Shown here: positions 16,629-24,723 of the stretch, piece by piece
Position numbering within the stretch: position 1 is the stretch's first letter
Layout of the letters: each line of letters begins with the position of its first letter
Source: Gordonia asplenii
GTDB lineage: Bacteria; Actinomycetota; Actinomycetes; Mycobacteriales; Mycobacteriaceae
Direction: 5' to 3'
NCBI RefSeq assembly: GCF_012933505.1
Contig: NZ_JABBNB010000024.1
Span: 44,343 to 108,342, forward strand
DNA: 64,000 nucleotides
The notes under the pieces: generated by a model
What the model was told of the DNA's origin: nothing
What the model saw: only the letters and a program-made list of their open reading frames with translations
Database searches by the model: none
Made by a program: the position numbers and the translations under genes

Positions 16629-16836
16629 TGGCGTGTCGCGGCTAATGGTATTGATGTCGTGCGCGCACCCTGCTTCGCCGCATCCTGCTGGTGAGCGAGG
16701 CGAAGCCGAGTCGAAACCACTGTGACGCTGCGGGTTTCGTGATTATCCGGCCGGTGGGGGTTTCGACTCGCTCCGCTCGCTCAACCGGCAGCGGAACGCA
16801 ACGGTCATACAACTCTTCAAACGCGACACTCCCACC
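16626..16836. repeat. Inverted-repeat element B, copy 2
   Basis: 211 bp, same length and organisation as the copy at 12118. It begins TAGTGGCGTGTCGCG and ends near CGCGACACTCCCACCA. It fills the gap between the convergent thioesterase and E3 genes; its first triplet is the thioesterase stop codon. Confidence 0.85.
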
Positions 16837-16841
16837 AATTC

Positions 16842-18212
16842 TCACTCGTGCACGTGCAGACCCTTCCCAGCGAGCGCCAGCATCGCTTCGCCGAGTGCTT
16901 CGTTCTGGGTCGGGTGCGCATGAACGAACGGTGCGACGTCCGACGGCAAGGCCTCCCACGCGACAGTCAGCTGTGCTTCGCCGATCAGTTCGCCCACCCG
17001 GTCCCCGACCATGTGCACGCCGAGAACCGGCCCGCCCACCGCGCGCACGACCTTGACCCCGCCGCTCGTCCCGAGAATCCTGCTGCGTCCATTTCCGGCG
17101 AGATCGTAGACGATCGATTCGACGTCGCCGAAACGTTCCCGAGCCGATTCTTCGGAATATCCCACCGAAGCGACCTCCGGATGCGAATAGGTGATTCGGG
17201 GAATCAGATGATCAGCGACAGGTATCGGTGATAATCCGGCAATATGCTCGGCGATGAAGATGCCGTGCGCGAAACCCCGATGCGCCAATTGCGGACCTGC
17301 CACAATATCGCCGGCCGCATATACATCGGAAAGATTCGTGCGCAAATGATCGTCCGTCACCACGAACCCGCGGTCCAGCACGATTCCGTTCTCGGCGTAG
17401 CCGGATTCGTCGGTCCGCGGCTCCCGGCCGACGGCGACCAGAAGCACATCGGCGGAGAGGAACGACCCGTCGGACAACGTGATCCGGACACCGTCATCGG
17501 TCTCCGCCGCCGCCGACACCGGCGTCGATGTCCGTACCGAGATTCCCCGACGCCGCAGGGCGCGTTCGAGCTGCGTCGACGCCCAGTTGTCTTCGCCGGC
17601 GACCAACCGGGGCAACGCTTCGACGATAGTCACCTGGGCGTCGAAAGATCGCCAGGCGCTGGCGAATTCGACGCCGATCACGCCGCCGCCCAACACAATC
17701 ACGGAGTCTGGGATGTGGTTCAGAGTCAGCGCCTCGGCACTGGTCAGAATGCGCGGCCCGGCGTCGAATCCCGGCAGCGTACGTGACCGCGACCCGCTGG
17801 CGAGTACCACCGAATCACCGGTGTATCGCCGCCCGTCGACGACAATGGTCCGGTCGCCGACGAATGTCCCGAAACCCTCGACCGTCCGCACCCCGCGCTG
17901 CGCCAGCAGTCCGCGCAATCCGGTGTACAGCTTGTCGATGGTGCCGTCTCGGTACTCGTGCAGCGACTCGATATCGACGCCGTCGAATACCGATCGAACC
18001 CCGAATCGGGTCCCGGCACGCGTCATGTCGGCGATCTCCGCCGCGTGGAGAATGGCTTTGGTCGGAATGCAGCCGTTGTGCAGACACGTCCCGCCGACTT
18101 TCCGTGCTTCGATCAGCGTCACCGACTTGTCGAGCTGAGCCGCGCGCAGCGCGCACGCATAGCCGGCGGATCCGCCACCCAGAATCAGCACATCACTCTG
18201 GTCGGTCTCCAC
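16842..18212 (-). CDS. lpd: Dihydrolipoyl dehydrogenase (E3)
   Basis: 456 aa flavoprotein disulfide reductase that reoxidises dihydrolipoyl-E2 with NAD+. FAD-binding GGGSAGYACA lies at residues 12-21, the redox disulfide is Cys43/Cys48 in GGTCLHNGCIPTK, and the NAD domain has VIVLGGGVIGVEFA. The C-terminal HAHPTQNEALGEA supplies the active-site His-Glu pair. The start is GTG, immediately after the E2 stop. It is the last gene of the branched-chain oxoacid dehydrogenase operon, so it is probably the dedicated E3. Confidence 0.93.
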   Translation of the reverse strand: METDQSDVLILGGGSAGYACALRAAQLDKSVTLIEARKVGGTCLHNGCIPTKAILHAAEIADMTRAGTRFGVRSVFDGVDIESLHEYRDGTIDKLYTGLRGLLAQRGVRTVEGFGTFVGDRTIVVDGRRYTGDSVVLASGSRSRTLPGFDAGPRILTSAEALTLNHIPDSVIVLGGGVIGVEFASAWRSFDAQVTIVEALPRLVAGEDNWASTQLERALRRRGISVRTSTPVSAAAETDDGVRITLSDGSFLSADVLLVAVGREPRTDESGYAENGIVLDRGFVVTDDHLRTNLSDVYAAGDIVAGPQLAHRGFAHGIFIAEHIAGLSPIPVADHLIPRITYSHPEVASVGYSEESARERFGDVESIVYDLAGNGRSRILGTSGGVKVVRAVGGPVLGVHMVGDRVGELIGEAQLTVAWEALPSDVAPFVHAHPTQNEALGEAMLALAGKGLHVHE

Positions 18213-19496
18213 CTAAAGCCTCCCCAGCGCGATCACCGGATTCTCCAGGTAATCTGCGACCGCGCGCAGGAAACCGCCTGCGATGCCGCCGTCGCACACC
18301 CGATGGTCGAAGGTGAGCGATATCTGCGTGACCTTCCGGACGGTGAGTTGCCCGTCGACCACCCACGGGCGGTCGATGATCCGCCCCACTCCGAGAATCG
18401 CCGCCTCGGGATGATTGATGATCGGTGTCGAGCCGTCGACGCCGAACACCCCGTAGTTGTTGAGCGTGAATGTGCCGCCGGAAAGCTCTGTGGGAGAGAG
18501 TTTTCCGTCCCGCGCCGACGCGGTGACCGCCGCCAGCCGCGCCGACAGTTCGACGGCGGAGAGGTCCTCGGCCCGGTCGATGACCGGTACCACCAGCCCG
18601 CGCGGTGTCTGCGCGGCGATGCCCAGATGTAGATGCCCATGTTGGGTGATTTCGCCGCGCGCTGTGTCGACTGTGGCGTTGAGCTCGGGAAAGCGGCTCA
18701 GCGCCGCGACTGTCAGCCGTGCGATCAGCGCCAGCAGCGACACACGCTCCGACTCGGGCAGCGCGGCATTGATCGTCCGGCGGGCATCCACCAGCGCCGT
18801 CGCGTCGACGTCGACCCACGTGGTGGCGTCGGGGATTTCCCGGCGGCTCGTCGACAACTTGTCGGCGATCGTCTTCCGGAGGCCCCGCAGGGGGATCACC
18901 TGATCAACGTGGTCAACCGATGAAACCGAAACCGGCACAACCGATCCCGGAGTAGCACTTTCCATACCGACAGAACCGGCGGCCCGCTCGACGTCGGCGC
19001 GCCGGATCACCCCACCCGCTCCGGTCGGCGTCACCTGATGCAGGTCAACGCCGGAGCGCCGAGCCAGGTCACGGACGATCGGGGAGATCACTCGGGGACT
19101 GGCAGTGGAGGCAACCGCGGCGAGTGGCGCAACCGACGCGACCCGACGACGGCGTCGCCGCGTGTCCTCGCTGGTGCCGTAGCCGATGAGCACATTGCCC
19201 GAACCGGCCCGTTCCTCCTCCCGATACCGTTGCGCCGCAGGGGAATCAGATGTCTCGACGGTTCTGACCGTGATCAGCGGCGCCTCGACCGCGAGCACCT
19301 CGCCCGGTGCGCCGTGCAGTTCGGCGACCACGCCGGCGAATGGGATGGGTACTTCCACGGCGGCTTTGGCCGTCTCCACCTCGACGACGAGCTGATCGAT
19401 CGTCACCGTGTCTCCGACGGCCACCTTCCACTCCAGGATGGTCGCCTCGGTCAACCCCTCGCCCAGATCGGGGAGGCGGAATACGTTGTCGCTCAT
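18213..19496 (-). CDS. bkdC: Branched-chain 2-oxoacid dehydrogenase E2 (lipoamide acyltransferase)
   Basis: 427 aa from ATG 19496, chosen because it overlaps the E1beta stop by the ATGA pattern. Domains: a single lipoyl domain (about 4-78) with lipoyl Lys44 in ETAKA, a peripheral-subunit-binding domain (about 123-160, SPIVRDLARRSGVDL), and the catalytic acyltransferase domain (about 195-427) ending with FDHRVCDGG. It carries acyl groups from E1 to CoA. Flexible linkers are rich in Ser, Val and Ala. Confidence 0.93.
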   Translation of the reverse strand: MSDNVFRLPDLGEGLTEATILEWKVAVGDTVTIDQLVVEVETAKAAVEVPIPFAGVVAELHGAPGEVLAVEAPLITVRTVETSDSPAAQRYREEERAGSGNVLIGYGTSEDTRRRRRRVASVAPLAAVASTASPRVISPIVRDLARRSGVDLHQVTPTGAGGVIRRADVERAAGSVGMESATPGSVVPVSVSSVDHVDQVIPLRGLRKTIADKLSTSRREIPDATTWVDVDATALVDARRTINAALPESERVSLLALIARLTVAALSRFPELNATVDTARGEITQHGHLHLGIAAQTPRGLVVPVIDRAEDLSAVELSARLAAVTASARDGKLSPTELSGGTFTLNNYGVFGVDGSTPIINHPEAAILGVGRIIDRPWVVDGQLTVRKVTQISLTFDHRVCDGGIAGGFLRAVADYLENPVIALGRL

Positions 19497-20494
19497 GCTG
19501 ACACGTCCCAACGGGTATCCGGGGTGTCATTCCACTGCAGGCGCTCGACGGTATCGAGGATACGGTCGACGCCGGGCAGGTACGTGCGCTCGAGTTTCGG
19601 CGCGGGATAGGGGATGTCGAAGCCGCTGACTCGCAGTACCGGCGCCTGCAGGTGGTGAAAGCAACGTTCCTGTACCCGTGCGGCGATCTCGGCACCGACG
19701 CCCGCGAAGCCCTGTGCTTCTTGAATCACGATGCAGCGACCGGTCTTTCGCACCGACGCGGTGACCGTCTCGTCGTCGAACGGCACGATGGTGCGCAGAT
19801 CGATCACCTCGATGTCGTGACCATCAGCCGAAGCGGCATCGGCGGCGGTCAGCGCCACCGAAACCGACGGCCCATAGGCGACCAGTGTGGCGTCGCGGCC
19901 CGGCCGTGCGACGGCGGCGCGTCCGGCGGGTTCGCCGATCGTCAACTCGGTGTCCGAGCGCGCGAAGTACATTCGCTTGGGCTCCAGGAATATCACCGGA
20001 TCGGGGTCGGCGATCGCTTGGCGCAGAAGGGAATAGGCGTCGGCGACGGTCGCCGGGGCAAACACCTTGAGCCCGGGGGTGTGCGCGTAATAGGCCTCGC
20101 TGGAATCGCAGTGATGTTCGACGCCGCCGATGCCGCCCGCGAAGGGAACGCGTATCACCATCGGCACCGACAACGCACCTTTCGTACGATTGCGGATCTT
20201 CGCCACGTGCGACACGATCTGCTCGAACGCTGGGTAGGCGAAGGCGTCGAACTGCATCTCGACGACGGGTCGAAAACCGGTGAGCGCCATACCGATCGCG
20301 AAGCCGACGATGCCGGACTCGGCCAGCGGGGTGTCGAAGCACCGGTCGGCGCCGAAATCACGGGTGAGTCCGTCGGTCACTCGAAACACGCCGCCGAGCG
20401 GGCCGACGTCTTCGCCGAAGACGACCACGTCGGGGTCGTCGGTCATCGCGTCCCGCAGCGCGGTATTCAGTGCCTGAGCCATGGTGATTGCCAT
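19493..20494 (-). CDS. bkdB: Branched-chain 2-oxoacid dehydrogenase E1 beta subunit
   Basis: 333 aa from ATG 20494, one base after the E1alpha stop. FGEDVGPLGGVFRVT and FDTPLAESGIVGFAIGMA are the conserved transketolase-type pyrimidine-domain motifs, and the C-terminal transketolase domain carries the RTIVPFDDETV segment. With E1alpha it forms the thiamine-diphosphate heterotetramer that decarboxylates the 2-oxoacids from Val, Leu and Ile. The stop overlaps the E2 start by 4 bases. Confidence 0.93.
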   Translation of the reverse strand: MAITMAQALNTALRDAMTDDPDVVVFGEDVGPLGGVFRVTDGLTRDFGADRCFDTPLAESGIVGFAIGMALTGFRPVVEMQFDAFAYPAFEQIVSHVAKIRNRTKGALSVPMVIRVPFAGGIGGVEHHCDSSEAYYAHTPGLKVFAPATVADAYSLLRQAIADPDPVIFLEPKRMYFARSDTELTIGEPAGRAAVARPGRDATLVAYGPSVSVALTAADAASADGHDIEVIDLRTIVPFDDETVTASVRKTGRCIVIQEAQGFAGVGAEIAARVQERCFHHLQAPVLRVSGFDIPYPAPKLERTYLPGVDRILDTVERLQWNDTPDTRWDVSA

Positions 20495-20495
20495 G

Positions 20496-21614
20496 TCAGT
20501 TCTCCTCGGCGTCGGCGCGCAGCTCGGCCTCGACCAGAGCTTGCTGTTCCCGCAGTTGTGTTGTGGGATTTGCGAATACATACCGGAACAGGTCCAGCGG
20601 ATCGCTCGGCCGATCGACGTTCATGCCGGCCCGCAAGTCGGCGGCGCGCTGCTCGCCTTCCTCGTGCAGGGCATCGAGGAACGCATCGTCGACGGCTCCG
20701 ACCTCGCGCAGGTACTTCTCCAGCCGATCGAGTGGATCTTTGGCGGTCCATTCCTGGACTTCGGCGTCGTCGCGGTATCGCGTGGCGTCGTCGGCGTTGG
20801 TGTGGGCTTCGAGCCGGTAGGTGTGCGCTTCGACGATGACCGGGCCGTTACCCTCCCGGACGAATTCGGCGGCCGCGTCCATGACGGCGAGCATGGCCAC
20901 CGGATCGTTGCCGTCGACCTGCTCGGATCCGATGCCGTATCCGACGCCCTTGTGCGCGAGGCTCGGTGCGACGCTCTGCCGCGAGAACGGAACGCTGATC
21001 GCGAATCCGTTGTTCTGCACCAGGAAAACCACGGGTGCTCGGAAGACCGCGGCGAAATTGAGGGCTTCGTGGAAGTCGCCCTCGCTGGTGGCGCCGTCGC
21101 CGCAGAACGCGAGGGCGATGGCGTCCGAACCGCGCCGGTGTTCGCCGTATGCGGCGCCGGTGGCGTGCAGCAACTGCGTGGCCAGCGGCGTGCTCTGGGG
21201 AGCCGTGCGATGAGCCGTCGGGTCGTATCCGCAATGCCAGTCACCGGCGAGCATGGCGAGAATCTCCACCGGCTCGATGCCGCGGGCAGCCAGCGCCATC
21301 GAGTCCCGGTAGGTCGGGAACATCCAGTCCCGGGGGCGCAGGCTCATCGCCGCCGAGATCTGGCACGCCTCTTGACCGTGCGATGACGGGTACACCGCGA
21401 GGCGGCCCTGCTTGGTCAGCGCGGTGGCCTGCAGATCGAAACGCCGGCCGAGGTACATCCCGCGAAACATCTCGACGAGCCGGTCGTCGCTGGGGTGGGC
21501 GTAGCGTGCTTCGCTCGCCGTGGGAACGCCGTCCGGGGTCAGGTACTGCACAGGTGAGTCGGCTGGCAGAAACTTCCGGTACGACGCCGTGTCGGGTGCT
21601 GTCACAGTGGACAC
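20496..21614 (-). CDS. bkdA: Branched-chain 2-oxoacid dehydrogenase E1 alpha subunit
   Basis: 372 aa from GTG 21614, selected because AGGAGG at 21620-21625 lies 5 bases upstream; the open frame continues but has no ribosome site. The thiamine diphosphate motif is FCGDGATSEGDFHEALNF through VQNN. YRDSMALAARGIEP and the HGQEA(C)Q active-site region match branched-chain rather than pyruvate enzymes. It is the first gene of the operon E1alpha-E1beta-E2-E3. The divergent Lrp/AsnC gene is the likely regulator. Confidence 0.92.
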   Translation of the reverse strand: MSTVTAPDTASYRKFLPADSPVQYLTPDGVPTASEARYAHPSDDRLVEMFRGMYLGRRFDLQATALTKQGRLAVYPSSHGQEACQISAAMSLRPRDWMFPTYRDSMALAARGIEPVEILAMLAGDWHCGYDPTAHRTAPQSTPLATQLLHATGAAYGEHRRGSDAIALAFCGDGATSEGDFHEALNFAAVFRAPVVFLVQNNGFAISVPFSRQSVAPSLAHKGVGYGIGSEQVDGNDPVAMLAVMDAAAEFVREGNGPVIVEAHTYRLEAHTNADDATRYRDDAEVQEWTAKDPLDRLEKYLREVGAVDDAFLDALHEEGEQRAADLRAGMNVDRPSDPLDLFRYVFANPTTQLREQQALVEAELRADAEEN

Positions 21615-21774
21615 CGTCGCCTCCTGAGTAGTGAAAGTATGGTATTCCCAGTGTGTGACCGGGGCGACAAAGAGAAAACAGCGAGCGATGATGTCAAGAC
21701 AAAATGATCTCAACCCAAGGAACGTGCGGTGATATGTCCACTGTCGATCCGGCTGGCGAGGGCTGGGCAGACAG

Positions 21775-22254
21775 ATGGCAGCTGACGGAACGGCGGAGTC
21801 GCGCTACGTCCTCGACGACGTCGATCGGCGGATACTCGACGAGCTGACCAGAGACGCGCGAATATCGGTGCGGGCACTGGCCGAACGGACCCACATCTCC
21901 CGCGCGCACGCCTATGTGCGCATCGATCGGCTCCTCGCCGAGGGAATCATCCGGGGTTTCACCGCGCGCATCGACCATGAGAAGGCGGGGCTGACGACGT
22001 CGGCGTTGGTTGCGATGTCGATCAGGCAGGACTCGTGGCGTGGCATCGCCGAGGCTCTGCGCGAACTCCCGTTCGTCGATCACTTCGCGCTGCTCGGTGG
22101 GGCGTTCGACGTCCTGGTGACGGTGCGCGTGCCGGACAACCGAACGCTCCGACATCTTGTTCTCGAACGGCTGCAGGGCATCGACGGTGTGCGCTCGACG
22201 ACGACCTGGATGGTGTTCGAAGAGGAGCACGGCCAAGGGGCGCAATGGGTCTGA
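21775..22254 (+). CDS. Lrp/AsnC family regulator, BkdR-like
   Basis: 159 aa. The N-terminal helix-turn-helix runs LDDVDRRILDELTRDARISV to about residue 60, and the C-terminal RAM/ligand-binding domain includes FALLGGAFDVLVTVRV. It is divergent from the branched-chain dehydrogenase operon across 160 bases. In other bacteria a Lrp-type BkdR activates that operon in response to branched-chain amino acids, and the same role is likely here (inference from context). Confidence 0.9.
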   Translation: MAADGTAESRYVLDDVDRRILDELTRDARISVRALAERTHISRAHAYVRIDRLLAEGIIRGFTARIDHEKAGLTTSALVAMSIRQDSWRGIAEALRELPFVDHFALLGGAFDVLVTVRVPDNRTLRHLVLERLQGIDGVRSTTTWMVFEEEHGQGAQWV

Positions 22255-22303
22255 CCGGTGTGCCGACGAACGTCGACGCCGACGTGGCAGCGCGGCTGCG
22301 CGC

Positions 22304-22315
22304 AATGTATACGTT
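22304..22315. promoter_or_regulatory. GTATAC-core site upstream of GntR gene
   Basis: AATGTATACGTT, a near-palindrome around GTATAC, ends 5 bases before the GntR start. FCD-type GntR regulators commonly bind sequences of the TNGTATACNA kind. A second GTATAC site lies in front of the operon at 23046. Autoregulation is inferred. Confidence 0.65.
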
Positions 22316-22320
22316 GACCG

Positions 22321-22992
22321 ATGGACTCGCGTAACAGTCGAACCGCCGGCCGCCCGGGTATACAGAACAACGCCGAGGTGGCCTATCGGCGTCTGCGCGA
22401 GAAGCTCGTCGCCGGCGACTATGAGGCGGGGCAACGCCTCACCGAGCTGGGTTTGTGCGACGACCTCGGAATGAGCCGAACCCCGGTGCGCGAGGCGCTG
22501 CGCAGGTTGCAGAGCGACGGTCTGGTCGCGGCGACCGGGCGGGGGGTGGTGGTCAACTCACTCTCGGCCGACGACATTCGCTACGCACTGGAGCTGCACG
22601 GAGCGTTGGACATGCTCGCCGCGCGGTTGAGCGCACAGGCTCAGCACGACGGTCGTCTCGCCCCCGCACAACTGGCGGAACTTCAGACGGCCGCCGAGCA
22701 GGTCGCGGTCAGCGCCGAGCGCGGGGACCCGGCTGCGGTCTGGGCGGCCAACCTGGAATTCCACCGCTGCCTCACCCGGCTCTCGGGAAATCCGCTGCTT
22801 GAAGAGGCGAGTGACCGGATCTGGGACCGGTTCGCGATCGTCAGCAAATCCAACATCTCCCATCGTGGTGACCTGACGCCCCGGGCGCATTCCGGAATCG
22901 TCGAAGCGATCGTCGCCGGCGACGTCGTCGCCGCGGAGCGTGCGGCAGCGGAGCACGTCCGTGAGGCAGCCGCTCGGTACGCGACGGAGTAG
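22321..22992 (+). CDS. GntR family regulator, FCD subfamily
   Basis: 223 aa. The winged helix occupies about residues 18-80 (AYRRLREKLVAGDYEAGQRL, then MSRTPVREALRRLQSDGLV). The all-helical FCD effector domain follows, with Asp, His and C-terminal His residues (LEFHRCL, AEHVREA) that often bind metal and a carboxylic acid. It precedes the seven-gene operon at 23139 in the same direction, and GTATAC-centred sites lie before both. It probably represses the operon until an organic-acid intermediate is bound. Confidence 0.92.
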   Translation: MDSRNSRTAGRPGIQNNAEVAYRRLREKLVAGDYEAGQRLTELGLCDDLGMSRTPVREALRRLQSDGLVAATGRGVVVNSLSADDIRYALELHGALDMLAARLSAQAQHDGRLAPAQLAELQTAAEQVAVSAERGDPAAVWAANLEFHRCLTRLSGNPLLEEASDRIWDRFAIVSKSNISHRGDLTPRAHSGIVEAIVAGDVVAAERAAAEHVREAAARYATE

Positions 22993-23045
22993 TCCGGACA
23001 CCGAGATCTATTGCCTCTTGCCAACTCGTCGTCCGCAACGCATAC

Positions 23046-23058
23046 TTTGTATACATTG
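23046..23058. promoter_or_regulatory. GTATAC-core operator in front of the seven-gene operon
   Basis: TTTGTATACATTG, nearly palindromic as TTGTATACATT, lies 81 bases upstream of the first operon start (23139). It shares the GTATAC core with the site before the GntR gene and fits the FCD GntR consensus, so it is the likely control point of the operon. Confidence 0.7.
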
Positions 23059-23138
23059 CATGCGAGTGACGCGGCACACATAGTGGTCGGCACTCACGTC
23101 GTCGCTCAGATCCCGCACTCGAAGTCACCAGGAGCACC

Positions 23139-24704
23139 ATGGAGCACACCGAATTGTTGGTCGTCGGCGGTGGGCCGGTCGGGCTCAGCGCGGCGCTGTG
23201 GGCGGCGAAGTACGGACTGAAGTGCGTGCTCGTCGAGCGACACGAGAACCCCTACCACCATCCCAAGGCCCGCGGGGTACGGACCCGTGCGATGGAACTG
23301 TTCGGTCTGCTCGGCGTCGGTGAGGAGCTGCGCGCGCTGGCCCCGGCCGACCCGGAATACGGATTCGTCTACTGCGAGACTCTGGCCGGCGCAGAATACG
23401 GGCGCACTCCCGCGGGCGGCGCGAGCTTCGATCAGAGCCCGACGAGTGACACGCGGATCGCCCAAGATCAGCTCGAAACCGTTCTGCGCCGGACCGTCGC
23501 CGAACGCGGCGGCGTCGTTACGCGATATGGCACAGCGGTCGAGGACATCGAGCAGGACGACTCGGGTGTGAGCGTCACCGTCGTCGACACGTCGACCGGC
23601 GCGCGGAACGTGATCACGGCCGATTACGTCATCGCTGCCGACGGCGCGAACAGCGCCACCCGAAAGGCGCTGGGCATCGACTGCGACGGTGTCGACATCG
23701 GCTTCTGGCAGAGCGTCTACTGGCATGGCGATCTCGCCGGCGCGATCGACGGACGTGCGGCGATTCAATACCTCACCGCCGATCCGGAGGGCGGATTCGT
23801 GACGGTGGCACCCGTCGACGGTCATTCCCGCTGGGTCACCTTCCGGATGCGTGGCCGCGATGGACACCATCCCGGGCAGTTGACGCCCGAGGAGTCCCGA
23901 GCGCTCATCGCCCGGGCGGTCGGTCGTGATGTGAACCCTGAAATCATCAGTACCGCAACATATCTCGTGTCGGCGACGGTCGCTCGGCAGTATCGCAGCG
24001 GCCGCGTCTTCCTCGCCGGCGACGCGGCCCACACGTTCCCGCCGACCGGGGGATTCGGCCTGAACACCGGCGTCGGGGATGTCCACAACCTCCTGTGGAA
24101 GATCGCTCTGACAGCGTCGGGCGCGGCGAGTGATGCGCTGCTCGACACCTACGAGGCCGAACGTCGCCCCATTGCCCAATCGAACGCGTCGTGGAGTGCG
24201 GACAACGCCGCGCGGTTCGACGCGGTGTGGGAGAACATCGCCTCCGGCGAATCGCCCGGCGATCCGATCACCCGGCAGAAGGCCCACCTGCTGGCAATCC
24301 AACGCGACCTCGGATTCCGCTACGGTGTCGCCGACGATTACCGCGAGTTGGATCTGACCGCGAAGGTCGGGCGGCGGGCGCCGTACCTGCGGGTCACGAG
24401 CTATGGCGAACCGACGTCGAGCCTGCACCTCTTCGACGGACGAATCACCTTGTTGCACAGACGCGACGGCGGCGCCTGGACCGACGCCGCGCGACTGCTC
24501 AACGAACGCCTCAAATTCCCGATAGAGGTAGTCGAGGTCGGGGCCCGCGAATTCGAGGTCGATGAGCAGGCCTTTGCCGATTCGTACTCGCTGGCGAATG
24601 AGTCGGCGCTCCTCATCCGACCCGACGGTCACATCGCATGGCGCAGCGACGACCAGGCAGGCGTCGAACTCAACGACGCGGTCGCGGCACTCCTCGTGCT
24701 GTAG
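23139..24704 (+). CDS. Class A FAD-dependent aromatic monooxygenase (PheA/TfdB type)
   Basis: 521 aa single-component flavin hydroxylase, NAD(P)H-dependent. VVGGGPVGLSAALWAAKYG (about 7-25) binds the FAD ADP part, ADYVIAADGANSATRKALG is the DG motif, and GRVFLAGDAAHTFPPTGGFG is the GD motif. A thioredoxin-like C-terminal domain follows, as in phenol hydroxylases and polyketide-tailoring hydroxylases. The ATG follows CCAGGAG. First gene of the GntR-controlled operon. The substrate is probably a phenolic or quinonoid ring. Confidence 0.9.
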   Translation: MEHTELLVVGGGPVGLSAALWAAKYGLKCVLVERHENPYHHPKARGVRTRAMELFGLLGVGEELRALAPADPEYGFVYCETLAGAEYGRTPAGGASFDQSPTSDTRIAQDQLETVLRRTVAERGGVVTRYGTAVEDIEQDDSGVSVTVVDTSTGARNVITADYVIAADGANSATRKALGIDCDGVDIGFWQSVYWHGDLAGAIDGRAAIQYLTADPEGGFVTVAPVDGHSRWVTFRMRGRDGHHPGQLTPEESRALIARAVGRDVNPEIISTATYLVSATVARQYRSGRVFLAGDAAHTFPPTGGFGLNTGVGDVHNLLWKIALTASGAASDALLDTYEAERRPIAQSNASWSADNAARFDAVWENIASGESPGDPITRQKAHLLAIQRDLGFRYGVADDYRELDLTAKVGRRAPYLRVTSYGEPTSSLHLFDGRITLLHRRDGGAWTDAARLLNERLKFPIEVVEVGAREFEVDEQAFADSYSLANESALLIRPDGHIAWRSDDQAGVELNDAVAALLVL

Positions 24705-24723
24705 CGAGCAATCGAAGGAAATC

